NCBI GenBank assembly: GCA_001949185.1
Contig: BDGG01000006.1
Span: 2,312,463-2,376,462, forward strand
From: Ramazzottius varieornatus
Taxonomy: Eukaryota > Tardigrada > Eutardigrada > Parachela > Ramazzottiidae
DNA: 64,000 nt
Reading direction: 5' to 3'
Shown here: one piece after another, positions 22,626-34,664 of the stretch
How the letters are laid out: every line of letters starts with the position of its first letter
Position numbering within the stretch: the first letter of the stretch is position 1
Made by a program: the position numbers and the translations under genes
Notes under the pieces: generated by a model
Database searches by the model: none
What the model saw: the letters and a program-made list of their open reading frames with translations, nothing else
Told to the model about the DNA's origin: nothing

Positions 22626-23555
22626 CATCTTTCCCTTTCAAATATATTAATACTATGGCGGTGAAATAATAAATTAAAACCGAAGCTGGAAAACGCATGT
22701 CCAACTATTCATTCAAGACTGAACATTACGGCGGCCGTCGTCTTTTCATTACTGCTTGTTGTGAAGAAGTAATACAGTTTGGCATGAAGTTAAGGGGGAT
22801 AGTCTAACGTGAGTGATTAATTTAAGCACATTTCGCGTAACTTGAACGAAATTTAGGCTTGCGTTGAGGGACTACCGAGTAATGAATCAGCCGATCTGCA
22901 ACGTGCAGCAAGACAAAACAACCGACCATGGCAGGGAATCGAACCCGCGTTTTCTGTGTCTAAGTTACAGCCTTATCAACCGAGACAGCTGGTATCATGA
23001 CCAAGCAAATTTAATGGCAAGCTGGTCTCAGATGGACACGATGATAGCAGCTTCACAGTGATCCCAAATGAACTTTCGGACCCCCGGCCCAAACCCACTG
23101 GTGGACCCTCAACTTTAGGCACCCAGTTGCAAGGGTACAGCCCCTACTGACGGATCATGGCACAAACTTTTTGACTGGCGGCTTCCATGGTCCAAACAAT
23201 TTTAACTCTTTTTAGCAGTCAGAATTCAGAAATTCCAATGTCTCACGGTTCTGATGGTCAGGGCGGGCTAATTAGCGGACCAAAACGCCTTAACGGTTCG
23301 GCTCGGCTCCTCACGCCGAGTTAAATTTAAAATATTTAATCGGCAAAGTACAGGTTGATTCTGATTGCTTCGACGGGTTTTGAACAGCTACAGAAAATTC
23401 CGCTATTGCTTCCGTGCTCTCGAATTACGTTCACCTGTAGCTCTAATTGTTAAAAACCTTCTTTAGAAATGTAATCCAGATCGTATGAGTGAGAAAAAAC
23501 CAAGTACGAAAAACTTTGAAGGACCCGGAAATCAGGGGTCGTTTTCGAAATGATA
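22626..23555. other. Intergenic region with a tRNA-like relic
   Basis: No gene is supported apart from the tRNA-like piece listed separately. The rest is featureless up to the mariner element. Confidence 0.4.
22929..22992 (-). repeat. tRNA-like / tRNA-derived SINE relic
   Basis: On the minus strand the canonical B-box GGTTCGATTCC is preceded at the right distance by an A-box-like GTCTCGGTTGATAAGGC whose D-stem can pair. The anticodon arm (CTGT...ACAG) has an aberrant loop and the acceptor arm does not close, so it is not a working tRNA. A SINE head or tRNA pseudogene is more likely. Confidence 0.4.
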
Positions 23556-24847
23556 CATAGAGGGTTCAACAAGTTCTAAAGCTGATTCTACCACAAATTA
23601 CGGATTCGCCCGAACTTCACAACTTTTCAGAATAAGCACCATCAACCTCTTTGCAACGTTTAGATCAAGAAACCCCGTCGCCAAACATTTCCTGGTAGAA
23701 GTTTTTATCAAAAGAAGCAAGAGCATCGTCACTAGCGCTATCGAGCTCCTCTTCCGTCGAACATTTTTTCCCTTTAACAGATCTTTTAGTTTGGGGAACG
23801 GCTAAAAATCGCAGGCAGATACCTTTGGAGAATGAGGGGGATGAACAATAATATCGAGCTCCTGCTCGGCCAAAAGTTCCGATATTGTAAGTGCGCTATG
23901 TCATTTCGCGTCGTCGTGGTGAAGCAGTTTCCCCCGAAACCCGCCTTTTGGACGTCCGTTTCTCAGGATCTCACACAGCGGTTTCAAACAGTTTTCGATG
24001 TAAGACGCAGCATTCGTCGACGGTTTACGAGGTAGCTTTGTTTTGAAAGTAACTCCGTTCCGACCCAGGAAAAAGTTAGACATACGATTCTTGATGCTCT
24101 TCGGTGCCGTACAACCATGGGTGCGTCACTGTCTTTTTCGACCCATTCCTTATTGTATTCCTTCCGTTTCGGGTCGTAATAATAGATACAAGATTCATCG
24201 CTAGTCACCACATCGCGCTTGAGGATATGAAGCATCTGCTCACATCTACGTACTTTTTGCTGACGTTGGTTCTCCGTCAGTCCATGAGGTACCCAGGGAG
24301 CACCAATTTCTTGCAAATTAAGATGACCGTGTAATTTGTGTTCAGCCGTTCCCACTGAAATATCCAGTTTCTGCGTTTCTGCGCTATATTCCTGACGGTG
24401 GTGTGACGATCTTCTTTCATCAGCTTGCGTGTCAAAGTAATCTTTTGTCGGTGCGCGCCGTAACAGCAGCCCCAGTGCATCTTCCAGATCGAAAATCTTT
24501 CGATGAAGAGTTCTGTACCAGTACTCAGCAGTTGATTTCGATGAAGATTCATCCCCCAACACTTTACTCATCCTCTCGAAGCATTCCCGCGTCGTCAAGT
24601 TCCGCTTGAAATTACACAGTATGAAGCTTCGGTGAAACGGCTCATCCTAGTGCGCCATGTTAACGGGGAAAGTGAAAAGTTCGTCAGGTGCTAAAATTGA
24701 AATTTACGATTCCTTGCGAGTTTGAAGTCTATTCACTCGGTCTTTTGGTAATGATCCGTAAACAGGTCAGCCCTTTTTTTGGATAGTGGCATAAGAATCT
24801 AGGCCAACTGGGGTAGTCACGCATTAAAACTTATTGAACCCCCTATG
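23556..24847 (-). mobile_element. Mariner transposon, inactivated
   Basis: The element is bounded by TA dinucleotides (23554-23555 and 24848-24849) and terminal inverted repeats of about 26 bp (CATAGAGGGTTCAACAAG against its partner, roughly 24 of 28 positions matching including the TA). Its length of 1292 bp is typical of mariner. The minus strand encodes a transposase relic: an N-terminal helix-turn-helix (TTRECFERMSKVLG), WVPHGLTENQ, the first catalytic Asp in TSDESCIYYYD with YNKEWVEK after it, and in another frame LLHHDDA for the second Asp. Stops and at least two frame changes break it, so it is dead. Confidence 0.88.
23984..24598 (-). pseudogene. Mariner transposase pseudogene, longest open part
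   Basis: The 204-residue open part covers the end of the N-terminal DNA-binding region, the linker and the first catalytic Asp block. Continuation of the catalytic domain lies in another frame at about 23901-24083. The frame is broken by indels and cannot give an active DDD transposase. Confidence 0.8.
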
Positions 24848-25330
24848 TATTTTGCCCAAGTCCGGGTTTGTGCGTCACTGTACGAAGCTTCCGAGAATAT
24901 TCCGTGCATGCAATCTTGTTGGGACAGCATTTCACCACACGATAAGAAGAATGCCTTCTCATATTTCTGTTTCTGACCATTAAACGACGTGGTAAGCAAA
25001 GAATTGAAACAGTTTCGGGAACCATTTGTGCTTGGTTCTTTGGCCATTTATTAAGAGTGTTCTATCGGTTTTTATCAATTAACACAAACATTTTTGTGTC
25101 GCATAAAAATGATTTGCAGTAACTTGACAGTTTTACACGTCCATCAGAAATGTTTTTCTCACTGAGGCCAGTCTTCACCAGCAAAATACATAGGTGGTTT
25201 TCTGCCAATCACACGGATAAGCTAATCAATGTTTTGACGATAAGGCCTACGTAGGTCGCAAGATCTAGAGATGCTCTACCGAACGAGCTGAGGTACGGTT
25301 GCAACGAGACAGAAACAGATGTACTACATA
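24848..25330. other. Spacer between two transposons
   Basis: Short frames only. No gene or repeat recognised in these 480 bp. Confidence 0.4.
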
Positions 25331-25935
25331 CTGTAGTGCTCGCAGTTTATCGCGCACTCAACCACGTGATTAGTCAGGTTTGCCCGGCAAGATCAGCTGT
25401 TGCCAGAAGGGTGTGAGTTGATTGACTTTATTGGGTCGTCAGTTATTTTGAAAAACGATCCGGTCCGAATTCCAGTTTCTTTCACTGGATCCGAAGGTAG
25501 AAAACATTGTCATGGCTAGGACCCGTATATTTATGCCGATGAGGATGCGGAGAAAGCTTTGAGGAACTATGAAGAGATCGGATTATCGAGGAGAAAGCAT
25601 GCGAAGCTTACAGGAATTCCGGAATCAGCCATGCGCAGCTGGTGGTGGGTCGAATGATACCTGTTCCGTAAGCAGCTGATAAGCTTCACGGAACCTCATG
25701 TTTTTGCTTCACAAAGCAAAGATTCCGGGCAAGCGAGGACCGGAGAAAAGTGAGCAGATACCGGAAACGCTCCAGATGGAAATGAGCAATTTGAGTTGAC
25801 TTTTCAGAATAACACTTGTCTTAACCGATGGCCAATCATTGATTGTTGATTAAGCAGTACAACGTCTAAAATCCCCGATCGGGCGTTATTTACTGTTCAC
25901 GTGGTTGAGTGCGCGATAAACTGCGAGCACTACAG
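25331..25935 (+). mobile_element. TIR element with pogo/CENP-B-like helix-turn-helix relic
   Basis: A perfect 39-bp terminal inverted repeat begins CTGTAGTGCTCGCAGTTTAT and is flanked by TA on both sides (25329-25330, 25936-25937). The 605-bp element holds a short + strand frame near 25550-25640 reading ALRNYEEIGLSRRKHAKL and then GIPESAMRSW, which looks like a psq/CENP-B-type DNA-binding helix-turn-helix. No catalytic part remains. The TA target and this domain suggest a Tc1/mariner-pogo derivative; perfect arms suggest recent insertion. Confidence 0.8.
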
Positions 25936-26956
25936 TAATTCCAAAAGCCGTCGAAGTAATCGGAATCAACCTGAATTAACACCCTAAATACCAAGCTTTT
26001 TGTGTCGGCAGATTACCAGCGTACTCACAGTGAGCACAGAACTTTAACTGAAGGAAATTTGAAGGCGTAACCCAGATTAACCAATAGACAACTTTCAGAA
26101 TTCCGAAATTGTGAAGATTGGCAGGCCGTAAAGGAAAACGTGGGAAAAGTAGCCCTGGCCGTTTTGATTTTTTTCTGGACGCACCGATGACACCAAGTTT
26201 GTCCCAGGCCTAGTATCGGTAGAGGAAGCTCTCCTCAGTGTTTCATTTTTCTCTAAACAGATGGTAGCTATGTATCTCGAGCAAAGACAGGAAACCTAAA
26301 ATACTCCCGAAACTGCCCGAAATCGTGAGGATGTTTTCCAGCCTGCGGAAGTTGTACTGACCAGTGGTCATCAGCTGCGCTTCGGTGATACGACCGCAGA
26401 CCAGGCAATGAAAAAAAGTTTGGTTCAAACCAGGCAAAATGAAAATTATAGGGAGCGAAAAAGTGCCGTATTGTACTCACAGTGAGTACGGTGGTAATCA
26501 GGGTGTTAACTTACACAAGTTCACTCATCTCAAACCATTGACAGGGAAATCCAGCAGGAGAATCATCATGTAACATTGCTGCTCCTACTGTGTGCTTACC
26601 TCAATATCTTCCTGTTCAGCGAAGTTACAACACATTAACGAACCAACGTTTTAACGTTCATGAAATCAAAGCTAACAATCCGCTCATACAGTACCGGTTG
26701 CTACGATCAAGTACCGTTCAAAAACAAAATGAGCGTGAATGGCCAACAAATTAAAATTATTCGGCCAGCCTCCTACTGGCCTCACGAAGCTACTGTTTCC
26801 TTCACCCCAGATAATTTTCCGGCCTGTCGAGGCTGAGGGTCTGGACTTTGGGACAGACGGGGCCTCGTCAGCCTCATGGGTCAACGCGCCCCGGCCTAAA
26901 TTAGATGCTCCCATACAAGCCTTTCATCTGATTCACAAAGGGATTATGCCCGTCCT
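25936..26956. other. Spacer in the transposon cluster
   Basis: No gene. Short frames near 26243-26480 and 26684-26969 have no recognisable features. Confidence 0.35.
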
Positions 26957-27446
26957 GACGTCCCGATAGTCAGACCGTCCCGGCAAAACAATAGAAGGGA
27001 ATCTCTTCTATGATCTGAGCTGGATAACTAAATCCCTCTATGATCCTGAATGCACTACACGACTCTGAAATCAAAGTCCATTGACATCTCCAGTGTGCCG
27101 CGATGACGTAAAGTTCTTTGATTGCGAGTGGTGACTGAAAACATGCCAAACAGGTTGCTCAGCTGAACACGACAACCGAACAGCGTGCCAAAAACTTGGC
27201 CGAAGATGCGCGATAGCACACCATTCAATTTTTCGATAAGATAGATCGGCTGAGTTGGAATCTGTTCAATCAAGCTCCCAATCAAAGAGCCCACGTGACT
27301 GCAGTGGTTTAGGTCCGTCACTTCCGAGTGCTGAAATTTATTCCACGATCATCAGGGGATCATTAGGGGATTTAGCTTCCGAGCTCAGATCATAGAAGAG
27401 ACTCTCTGCCTATCGTTTTGCCAGGACGGTTTGGCTATCGGGACGT
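26957..27446. mobile_element. ~490-bp element with long inverted repeats
   Basis: About 75 bp at the left (from GACGTCCCGATAG through TCTCTTCTATGATCTGAGCT to TAAATCCC) recurs inverted at the right end with about 80% identity. The inside has no recognisable coding sequence. Exact ends and target duplication could not be fixed. Confidence 0.75.
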
Positions 27447-27464
27447 CCCCTCGTGAACAGCTCT

Positions 27465-28369
27465 ACAGGGTGATCAAAATTCACTCGACGGATTTTGAGA
27501 CTCTATAACTAATTCCGCACCAGTCCCCCTGCCTTCCTATTTCATCCTCGGACATCTCGAACATTTGCAATTGTTTCTTTAAATTTTTGCCAATATCGCG
27601 CGTCACCCAAAAAATGCTTTGCAGAAAGCTTCAACAAGGCGGAAAATCGAGGTGCCGTTTCAGACTTGTATACCTGCACATGGTTGAGCGTAACTTGCTG
27701 CCGAACGAGAACCTTTAAAAGTTTTCCGTCAACGCTATGTTGTTTAAAACTTCGTAGGCCACTGCATAAAATTTGGCCTCGGTGGGATATTCCACACTGG
27801 CGAGTTTTGCGGCAATCAACTGGGTGACCGGCACTGTCTGCAGTGAAAAGTTTTCATTTATTTTCAACCTTTTTGCATTTTATGCGAACTAAAGAGGATG
27901 AAATATATTTTAGTTCCGACCACGAGTAAGTATCCATGGAATAGTAGTGATCGGACTAGTCTCATTTGTCGTGCGTCTCAGCAATAAATATTTGGTTTAA
28001 ATTATGGGTTTCTAACGGAAAAATGGCACTTATTAAAAATTTTTTCTAGTGCAAGCGCAGGAGGCCTTGCTCGCAAGATGTATACGCGATCAAAAGCTTA
28101 GGGCTGCTCCATTGATAGAGGGAGTGCACAGCAAAAACAATTGAGATGCAGCGCAACTGCCAGAATTCGTATGTCGGCTGAGTGATGTTTTCCGGGTAGT
28201 CTGTGTTAAGTTTTTTTTGTTTTTGGGATACACCTGATCTGCGCAAAACTTCCAGGAAACGATTCCTAGAAGCCTACTGTACTTGAGTATTGAATTTGAG
28301 GGCAGGATAATCAGTGCAGAATTTGTAGTCAGTATTCAAAATCCGTCGAGTCAACTGGAATCACCCTGT
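27465..28369. mobile_element. ~905-bp element with ACAGGGTGAT inverted ends
   Basis: ACAGGGTGAT with ACTCGACGGATTTTGA about 10 bp further in recurs inverted at the right end, and weaker similarity continues to CCTGCC over about 70 bp. It begins only 18 bp after the previous element ends. No transposase was recognised. Confidence 0.7.
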
Positions 28370-29701
28370 GGTCATTCTACTGCTGTTATCGAAAGCTCCG
28401 AAGTCTTGCTGCATAGTTAGCCTTCATTTTACTTTCTGAAGCCGTCGGGTATCTTACCAACTTGTCCTTCATCTGGGCTGTATACGGTGACCGAGATTCC
28501 ACCGTTGGACCCCGAACGCTATAAGCGGGAACCTTACGAGTTACGACAGCCCGCCTCCTTGTCGTCGCCGTAGTTTTCCTGCTATGACTATTGCATCCTT
28601 CAAAGTGGCCAGAGGACGATCTCTACCACAGTCAGGCACCTACACAATATGAGCCCAGCCTTTAGTTCCCCTCTGCGTGTGCTAAAACCGATGATTTTTA
28701 TGTTGTCTACTTGATGTAAACGAATGCTCAACGGCTCACCTAGGGACTGTAGAAAACTTCCTACGTGAAGAAGCACACACATTCTATCATCATCTCCAGC
28801 GAGTAATCCTGCACGGGATTCCGGGAAACAAGCATAGGTCTGTAAAACGAAATCTGATAGGAGTTGATTGTCAAATGACTGTCAATCATCTCCGAAACCC
28901 CTTTTTGCGTCACTGCTTCTTCATACAATCAAATGCGACAGAACATTTGGTATGAGCAAACATCTTGAACGAATAAAATGAGGAAGGAATGCACAGACAG
29001 GGAAGCTGTGAAACTCGCGGAGTGACAGAACAGAACGTTCAAACTAAACAGCCGATTTCACGTGTTTCCCGTGATTCCCGAATGGTAGTCTGGACTGTGG
29101 CCAGTCCCCAATGGGTTAAGCAGTAAACTAATTATGGCCTGACGGATGCGGGCAGCTCCGCCATTGTGCCGCCGAAAGATGGCGCCGCCATTTGAAATCG
29201 TTGCATTGGATTGCGCTTTAAATATCCTATTAAATTCTCCATTGTTCTGGACCGGTTCGAAATATGACACTACGGGGTTCTAGTCACTAATAGTTCCTCG
29301 CCTTTTTTCATGGGCACCAGTTCAAGTAAGCTTTGTTTTAATCATGGTGATATTTCACCTGATGTTCCGATGCGCCATAGCGATGGATCCGGAAAATTTC
29401 AACAAAACGCTGTTCCAAAACTACAAAATGAAGAGAGGAACACCGAAGTTTCTCTCCTACAAAGCAGAAGGAAAGTCCAAGTACTGCAAGAATGACCACC
29501 AAAGTGGTAAAGCAGAAAGGAAGCAGCCAGAAAACTGTTGCTAAAAAGTACTGCGAGCCTAGAGAAAAGAAAAAGTTGCCCACCGAAAAGACCTCAACCA
29601 AGATAAAGCTTCCCGTATAAAGAAAGGCCCGCATTTAAAGAATGAAAGCCAAAAAGAATGGAAAAATGAACAAAAGTAGTGGAACGAAGGCATTTCCGAA
29701 G
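28370..29701. other. Intergenic, no gene recognised
   Basis: Overlapping 60-100 codon frames at 29310-29634 include a Lys-rich + strand frame (29344-29544), without a recognised family. The 3' UTR of the CNOT6-like gene lies at the right end. Confidence 0.35.
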
Positions 29702-32306
29702 TTACATCAATAGTTCAATCTCTGCCACCAACGGAAGATGGTCTGAAGGGATTTGTGGACAAGGAAATCCCGTCGGTTGGTACTCATCGAGCCAAGCCTG
29801 TTCAACAGGGCCCAAAACGCTGACCGTGTGGAACTTGTCTTTGCTGGCGAAGATGTAGTCGATGACGCCTTTGAAATCGGCCCTGTGAAAGTCAAGAGTG
29901 ATCGTCTGATCAATGCGGAAGCTCTGGGTCAAGTGGCGCTGCTACGCATTCAACCGACTACTTACGTAAAGTTTGTAAACGCCATATCCGTCTCTTCATA
30001 GACGGAGCCCAAGGCAAACGGATGAAAGAAATGTCCTTCAGGTGTCATCCGACCTTGTGAGCTCAATTTGGCCAAGCAGGCACGGTATGGCAAGTCGCGA
30101 AAGTCACCATGACTAACTGACACTCGACCATCCCGCAGAAATTCCACCACACCTGTAACAAACACCATAGTAAGTACGTTCTTTTCTTGTCACTTTGATG
30201 CACCACAATCGCACAAAATCGGAAGAAAAGAGCTTACCTGAATTAGGAAGGGAGTTTAAGTCTCCGCAGAAAATCATAGGAACATCTTTGACATTCAGAT
30301 CGGACTTCGTCTTCGTAACCAGTCGCTCGACTTCGTTCATCAAAAGCATGGTCTGGATAAGCTTGACATCTGAGCATTCAGGGTCCCAGTGGACGTGTGC
30401 GTTAACGACAAGGATGTACGTGGGTTCCATGGCTTCCACGACGCGGAGAATGGCGCACAAAGCGATGTTGTCCTTCGTCATTACCCTGTTCAACATATCG
30501 GTCGAACCATCGGCGGATCTGATGGCCAGCTGGCTAAACTCCACCAGTTCCTAGAATTCAAACACGTTAACATTTCACTGATCGTTCTTGGAAGATCGGT
30601 GAAAGTAACTGTCTACCTGATGAACCAACTCGAAACGGTCGTGTCGGTAGATGATTGAACATCCATCGACAACCTGGCGGTTCTTCGCTTCCATCGTCTT
30701 TGCTCTGGACTTCGGAGTGAATATTCCGCTGTAGCCGAGTACTTGGAGGTTCTCCAGGAAGTACCCGTAGAATTCGCCCATGACAATTTCCTGTAAACAA
30801 ACAAAGTTAATAGACTGGTGAAACGTTCCATGAAACAGAACAAGTGGCTCGTCGACGTCAATGCGGTGCGGCTGATGTCAACAGGCGGTTGTATTGCTGT
30901 GGGTGACGTCATGCGTCACTCAACCGCGTTCGGAAATAGTTACCTGTAGACAGACGATATCTGGTGAATGTCCTTCGATTTCCTCTCTGATTTTTTCTTT
31001 GCGATACGACCATGCCAGTGCGTACGGTGGACACTGGGGATAAAGTTTCTTGGAGGCGTACTGATCCGCGAGGATGTTGTAGCTCATGACGCGTAACGTT
31101 ACACCTGCAAAGTAGAGCTGTTAATGGTTTGAACCATATGGTTTGGTTTGGTTTGGTTTGGTTTGAGTGGTGGTTTGCATGCCAAACTGGTTAAATGAAA
31201 ATGGTTTCTCCCGCAAACCACCAAAAGTGGTCTGGTCTAAACTCCAAACCAGACCATTTAAACCAAACCACATAAACCACCGGTTTGAACCGGTTTACGA
31301 ACAGCTTTTTGATCACCAGTACATAGTAAACTCTGACACAGTTTTCTTCAATTGACTAATCAACGAAAATAACCACCGAGGACATAAGAAGTTGAGCAAC
31401 CGTTGCTGGTTTCTCTACAAACGCAAATAGACAAAACTGGCGCGTGCTGAAATTAAAGAAGCACCATGGCAAGCCTTCCGGAAGTGCAATCATTTTTCCA
31501 CCAGCAGTGTTGTCCAACACTGCCGGAACTGCGATTTTTACCTGACGGGAGGCGTAGTTCTGATGTCGCGCAGCTTATGACACAGTGCTCACCCAGTCAA
31601 AGCTGTGCATCACGTGGCACTTAGAACGATGTGGCTGCGCAAAAAGATTGGCACTGTCAGACGGCGAATTTCGGCCAGACTTCTAGCACAGAATCTGCTG
31701 ATTTCGTATGAAATTTCCCTTTACCGCAAACCATATTAAACCACGTAAACCGGTGGTCCATATGGTTTGGCATGAGATCGAAACCGGTTTGAGTGGTTTG
31801 GTTCGAGATGCCATATGGTTTGAGGTGGTTCGGTTTGGATGTCAAACCACGAACCACATGAACCATATAAACCACTTTCTAAGTGGTCTGGTCTGGTTTT
31901 CAACAGCTCTACTGCAAAGAGTGCATAGCATGTGCGTCAGAAAGCGTGGAGAATGGCCATAATTATGCCGTTGTCATATTTGTCCTTCTTCACACTTCAT
32001 GGTCATTTCAACATTGGACGCCACTTTCGCTGCCTTGATGAGGCCTCGGAAAAATGAGCTCGATGGCCCACAAATCTATTCCGTCGTGTCATTCGTGTCA
32101 GGTGCCGCATACCAACGACAGCGAACAACCCAATCAATTTGCGAGTGTGACGTCAATCAAGCGAAAGAGTAGCGCTCGAGCTCGACCAACTTACCCAGTT
32201 GAACTTCAGGAACATATTGACTCGTCTTCTGTATCCATTCGCGCTTCGGTGGAGAGTAAACAGTTTCTGCAATCAGACAAGCCGTCAAGATCAGCATTCT
32301 TGACAT
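29702..32306 (-). CDS. CNOT6: CCR4/CNOT6-like poly(A) deadenylase
   Basis: Six exons fit: 32195-32306, 30944-31104, 30617-30790, 30238-30550, 29966-30152 and 29702-29882; 1128 nt, 375 residues. The exonuclease-endonuclease-phosphatase fold is complete: MSYN, the metal-binding Glu in DIVCLQE (residue ~92), the family motif SPKSRAKTM equivalent, MLNRVMTKDN, NAHVHWDPE, CGDLNSLP, FKGVIDYIF and the final SDH. By family it is the catalytic Mg-dependent 3'-5' deadenylase of CCR4-NOT, shortening mRNA poly(A) tails in the cytoplasm. The N-terminal leucine-rich repeats of CNOT6, which bind CAF1/CNOT7, are not seen: the proposed first exon encodes only ~37 residues before the catalytic domain, including PPKREWI. 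That exon also has a good acceptor inside (before codon 14), so upstream LRR exons are still possible. The 1090-nt first intron holds a hAT-like element. Confidence 0.87.
31113..31911. mobile_element. hAT-like element in a CNOT6 intron, perfect 8-bp target duplication
   Basis: The ends TAGAGCTGTT and AACAGCTCTA are 10-bp inverted repeats, followed inside by arrays of GGTTTG/CAAACC motifs at both ends (31120-31310 and 31735-31900). CTGCAAAG flanks it on both sides (31105-31112 and 31912-31919), the 8-bp duplication expected of hAT transposition. There is no transposase ORF. On the gene strand the duplication reads CTTTGCAG and is the 3' splice site of the next exon. Confidence 0.88.
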
Positions 32307-34664
32307 CGAAATATAACTTCGAGCTAGGTAATTTCTTCAGAACAAGTATCAGCGCGCTGATTTCTGTGCGGTCAGTATGGAGGTTTCACTGGAGCACGTT
32401 GTTGATTGATTGGTATAGTTTCCTAATGTGTGTTATATAAACAGTGTAATTCAACGCGGAAGTCCTTTACGCAACCTTAAATCTGTTCTAAATTCCTCTT
32501 GCGGAAATCGTCGCACCCTCCAAACCTCTTGTGTCTTAACATTGTCTGATTCATAGACTAGATGCCAAGAGTAGTTTCAGACGACTTTCGTAAGAGCCAT
32601 GACGCCATTCATCTCTTTGTCCTGCGAAACCCACAGTACACAGTAAAGCATGTGTCGGCAAAGTTCAGCCATTAGGCTCGTCTTATCGCACAAAGTACAT
32701 TCTTGACGTGACATCACAACACAAACGCAAATAACACTGCCGATAAAGTATCACTTTCCCAGACATCAAAGGAAGTTGGCAAGAACGAAGAAGATACCGG
32801 GTTAACTAAGCAGAACTTGATCCGCCCTCGATCGGTTCATCGATTCAATCAGCCAATCAACCACTTTTCGATATAGTGTTATGTTGAAGTAAATCCAGTT
32901 CTGATTCTTCTGATTCTTCTGAATCTCTTCGATTACTTTTACGTGTGGTATAGATCGATACTCACGCCTCAGGTGTACCTGGGAAACGATGAGCAGAGCC
33001 AATTAAATGTCAATGTCATGTTCTTGGCATTCAATTCTCGCATAAATTACCCACATTTCATCGCGTGGTTCACTTCACCTTTCTGACGCAAAGTTTGCCT
33101 TCTGACGAGTTCGCATGACTTTCTCCTAACCTCAGCCAAGATTAAGCAGGCGACCTGTCACCGTCATCAGTCATCGCGAAGTGAGGATACTTTATGAAGG
33201 TCGCTGGCGCGGTGCGGAGGTTCACTGTTTAAGCTCAGAGGGAGTTGAAGGACCCGGAAGTCAGTTCATTGCTGGCTTTCACCTTCAAAGACAAAGTCAA
33301 CCAGGGGAAACGCTCGTTGTAGCAGCTGCCTTTCCTGTCTTGCAGGATATTTACGGCTGTTTTATATTTCAACACGAACGCGGCCTCTGTTCAGAGTGCG
33401 ACAACGTTGGCCGGCTACTGTCAAAATGGGTCAGAAACTAGAATACCACGGTGGCCATTAACGGATAAGACAACCGCCAACGCCAAGTCCGCCTGATCGT
33501 GTGATCCATCTCACAAATCGTTCAGCTGTGCCTACGGTATACTTTAGAAACAACTTTCCGTTGCCATAAGCGTCTAACCGTAAATAAACAAGAGCATGCT
33601 GGTGGTAGGCCCGACCAGTTCATTCAACCTTCTTCTCTTGGCCAACCGACGATAAACCTCAATCATTTCTCACAAGTCACACAGCAATTAAGAACACTTT
33701 CCGCCACCAAACCGTTCGCCGCCCGTCAAAGATGCCAATCTGGTTCCAGCTCGTCGCGTGACTTTCTTGTTGCCAACTGTTACTTTCTCCTGCGTACCAT
33801 AGACGTACATTCTTTACTCTACCGAGTGAAAACCACACGAAGTGGAACTTGACACTTCGCTCTTGAGACGGTTCCAAACGTCGTTCCCAAGAAAACCTTT
33901 TTGGGGAAAAGCCCAACGCTCTGATTTTCACCGTAGGCCCCAATGGTTAAATGAAAGTCGTGCCGGTACCCCCGGAATACTGCTTCAACTAGGGGTTGCA
34001 CCGACTGGTCAGTCTAACTGAAGGCGGAAGTGGCGCTGTTAGTTGATTAAGTGGCTTGATTGGCTGGTTCATCTGCTTGCCGTTGGCTGTGTTTGCCATG
34101 GTTATTCACACCAGCTGCCACTCTGCCATAACAATGGCGTTACCTTCGGATCTGAGTGGATGCAGTTGAGAAGCGTTGGATGTTCTTCTGTTGAGTTCAG
34201 TTGGTGTGGATATCGTGTCTCGTCGACGTGGCCAAGCCAACGCACCGAGCAAAAAGACATGCTCGAACTGAAGCGAGAAGCGTCGGCATGATTTGATTTC
34301 ACGACGACCAGGACGACGAAGAAGAAAGAATTCGATGCGATGGCAGTTGCTCGCATAACCAATCGTATTTGTAACAGGTCTCAACATACAAACGCCGGCT
34401 GTTACTTGCTTGATAACAAATGGTCCGCAGGAATTAAAGAAAATATTTGCTGAATCAAGACGGAAGTTCCGCGGCGCACTCGTAATCGACATGCAGGTAA
34501 CGACCCGAAAACGGAACACAATGTTGAGCGAGATGAGTCCACCAGGAAACCTTTAATTGGCGCATGACACTTCGAACGACACCGATTCTCTAAAATTTCA
34601 ACAATCGAGCTCGAGCATATGATAACACCTGATACCACTCGTCATTCCATATCTTGGCCGGAAG
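32307..34664. other. Intergenic, no gene recognised
   Basis: Searched for leucine-rich repeat exons of the CNOT6-like gene on the minus strand and saw none. Frames at 32802-33002 (-), 33181-33441 (+), 33677-33943 (-) and 34102-34519 (-) lack recognisable motifs. Confidence 0.35.

Noticed and set aside
22929-22992. Functional tRNA gene
   Set aside because: B-box is canonical, but the acceptor stem does not pair and the anticodon loop is abnormal.
29929-29945. Another copy of the intronic hairpin (CAAGTGGCGCTG) in the last CNOT6 intron
   Set aside because: Only one arm-like match is present, with no inverted partner in that ~83-nt intron; treated as chance.
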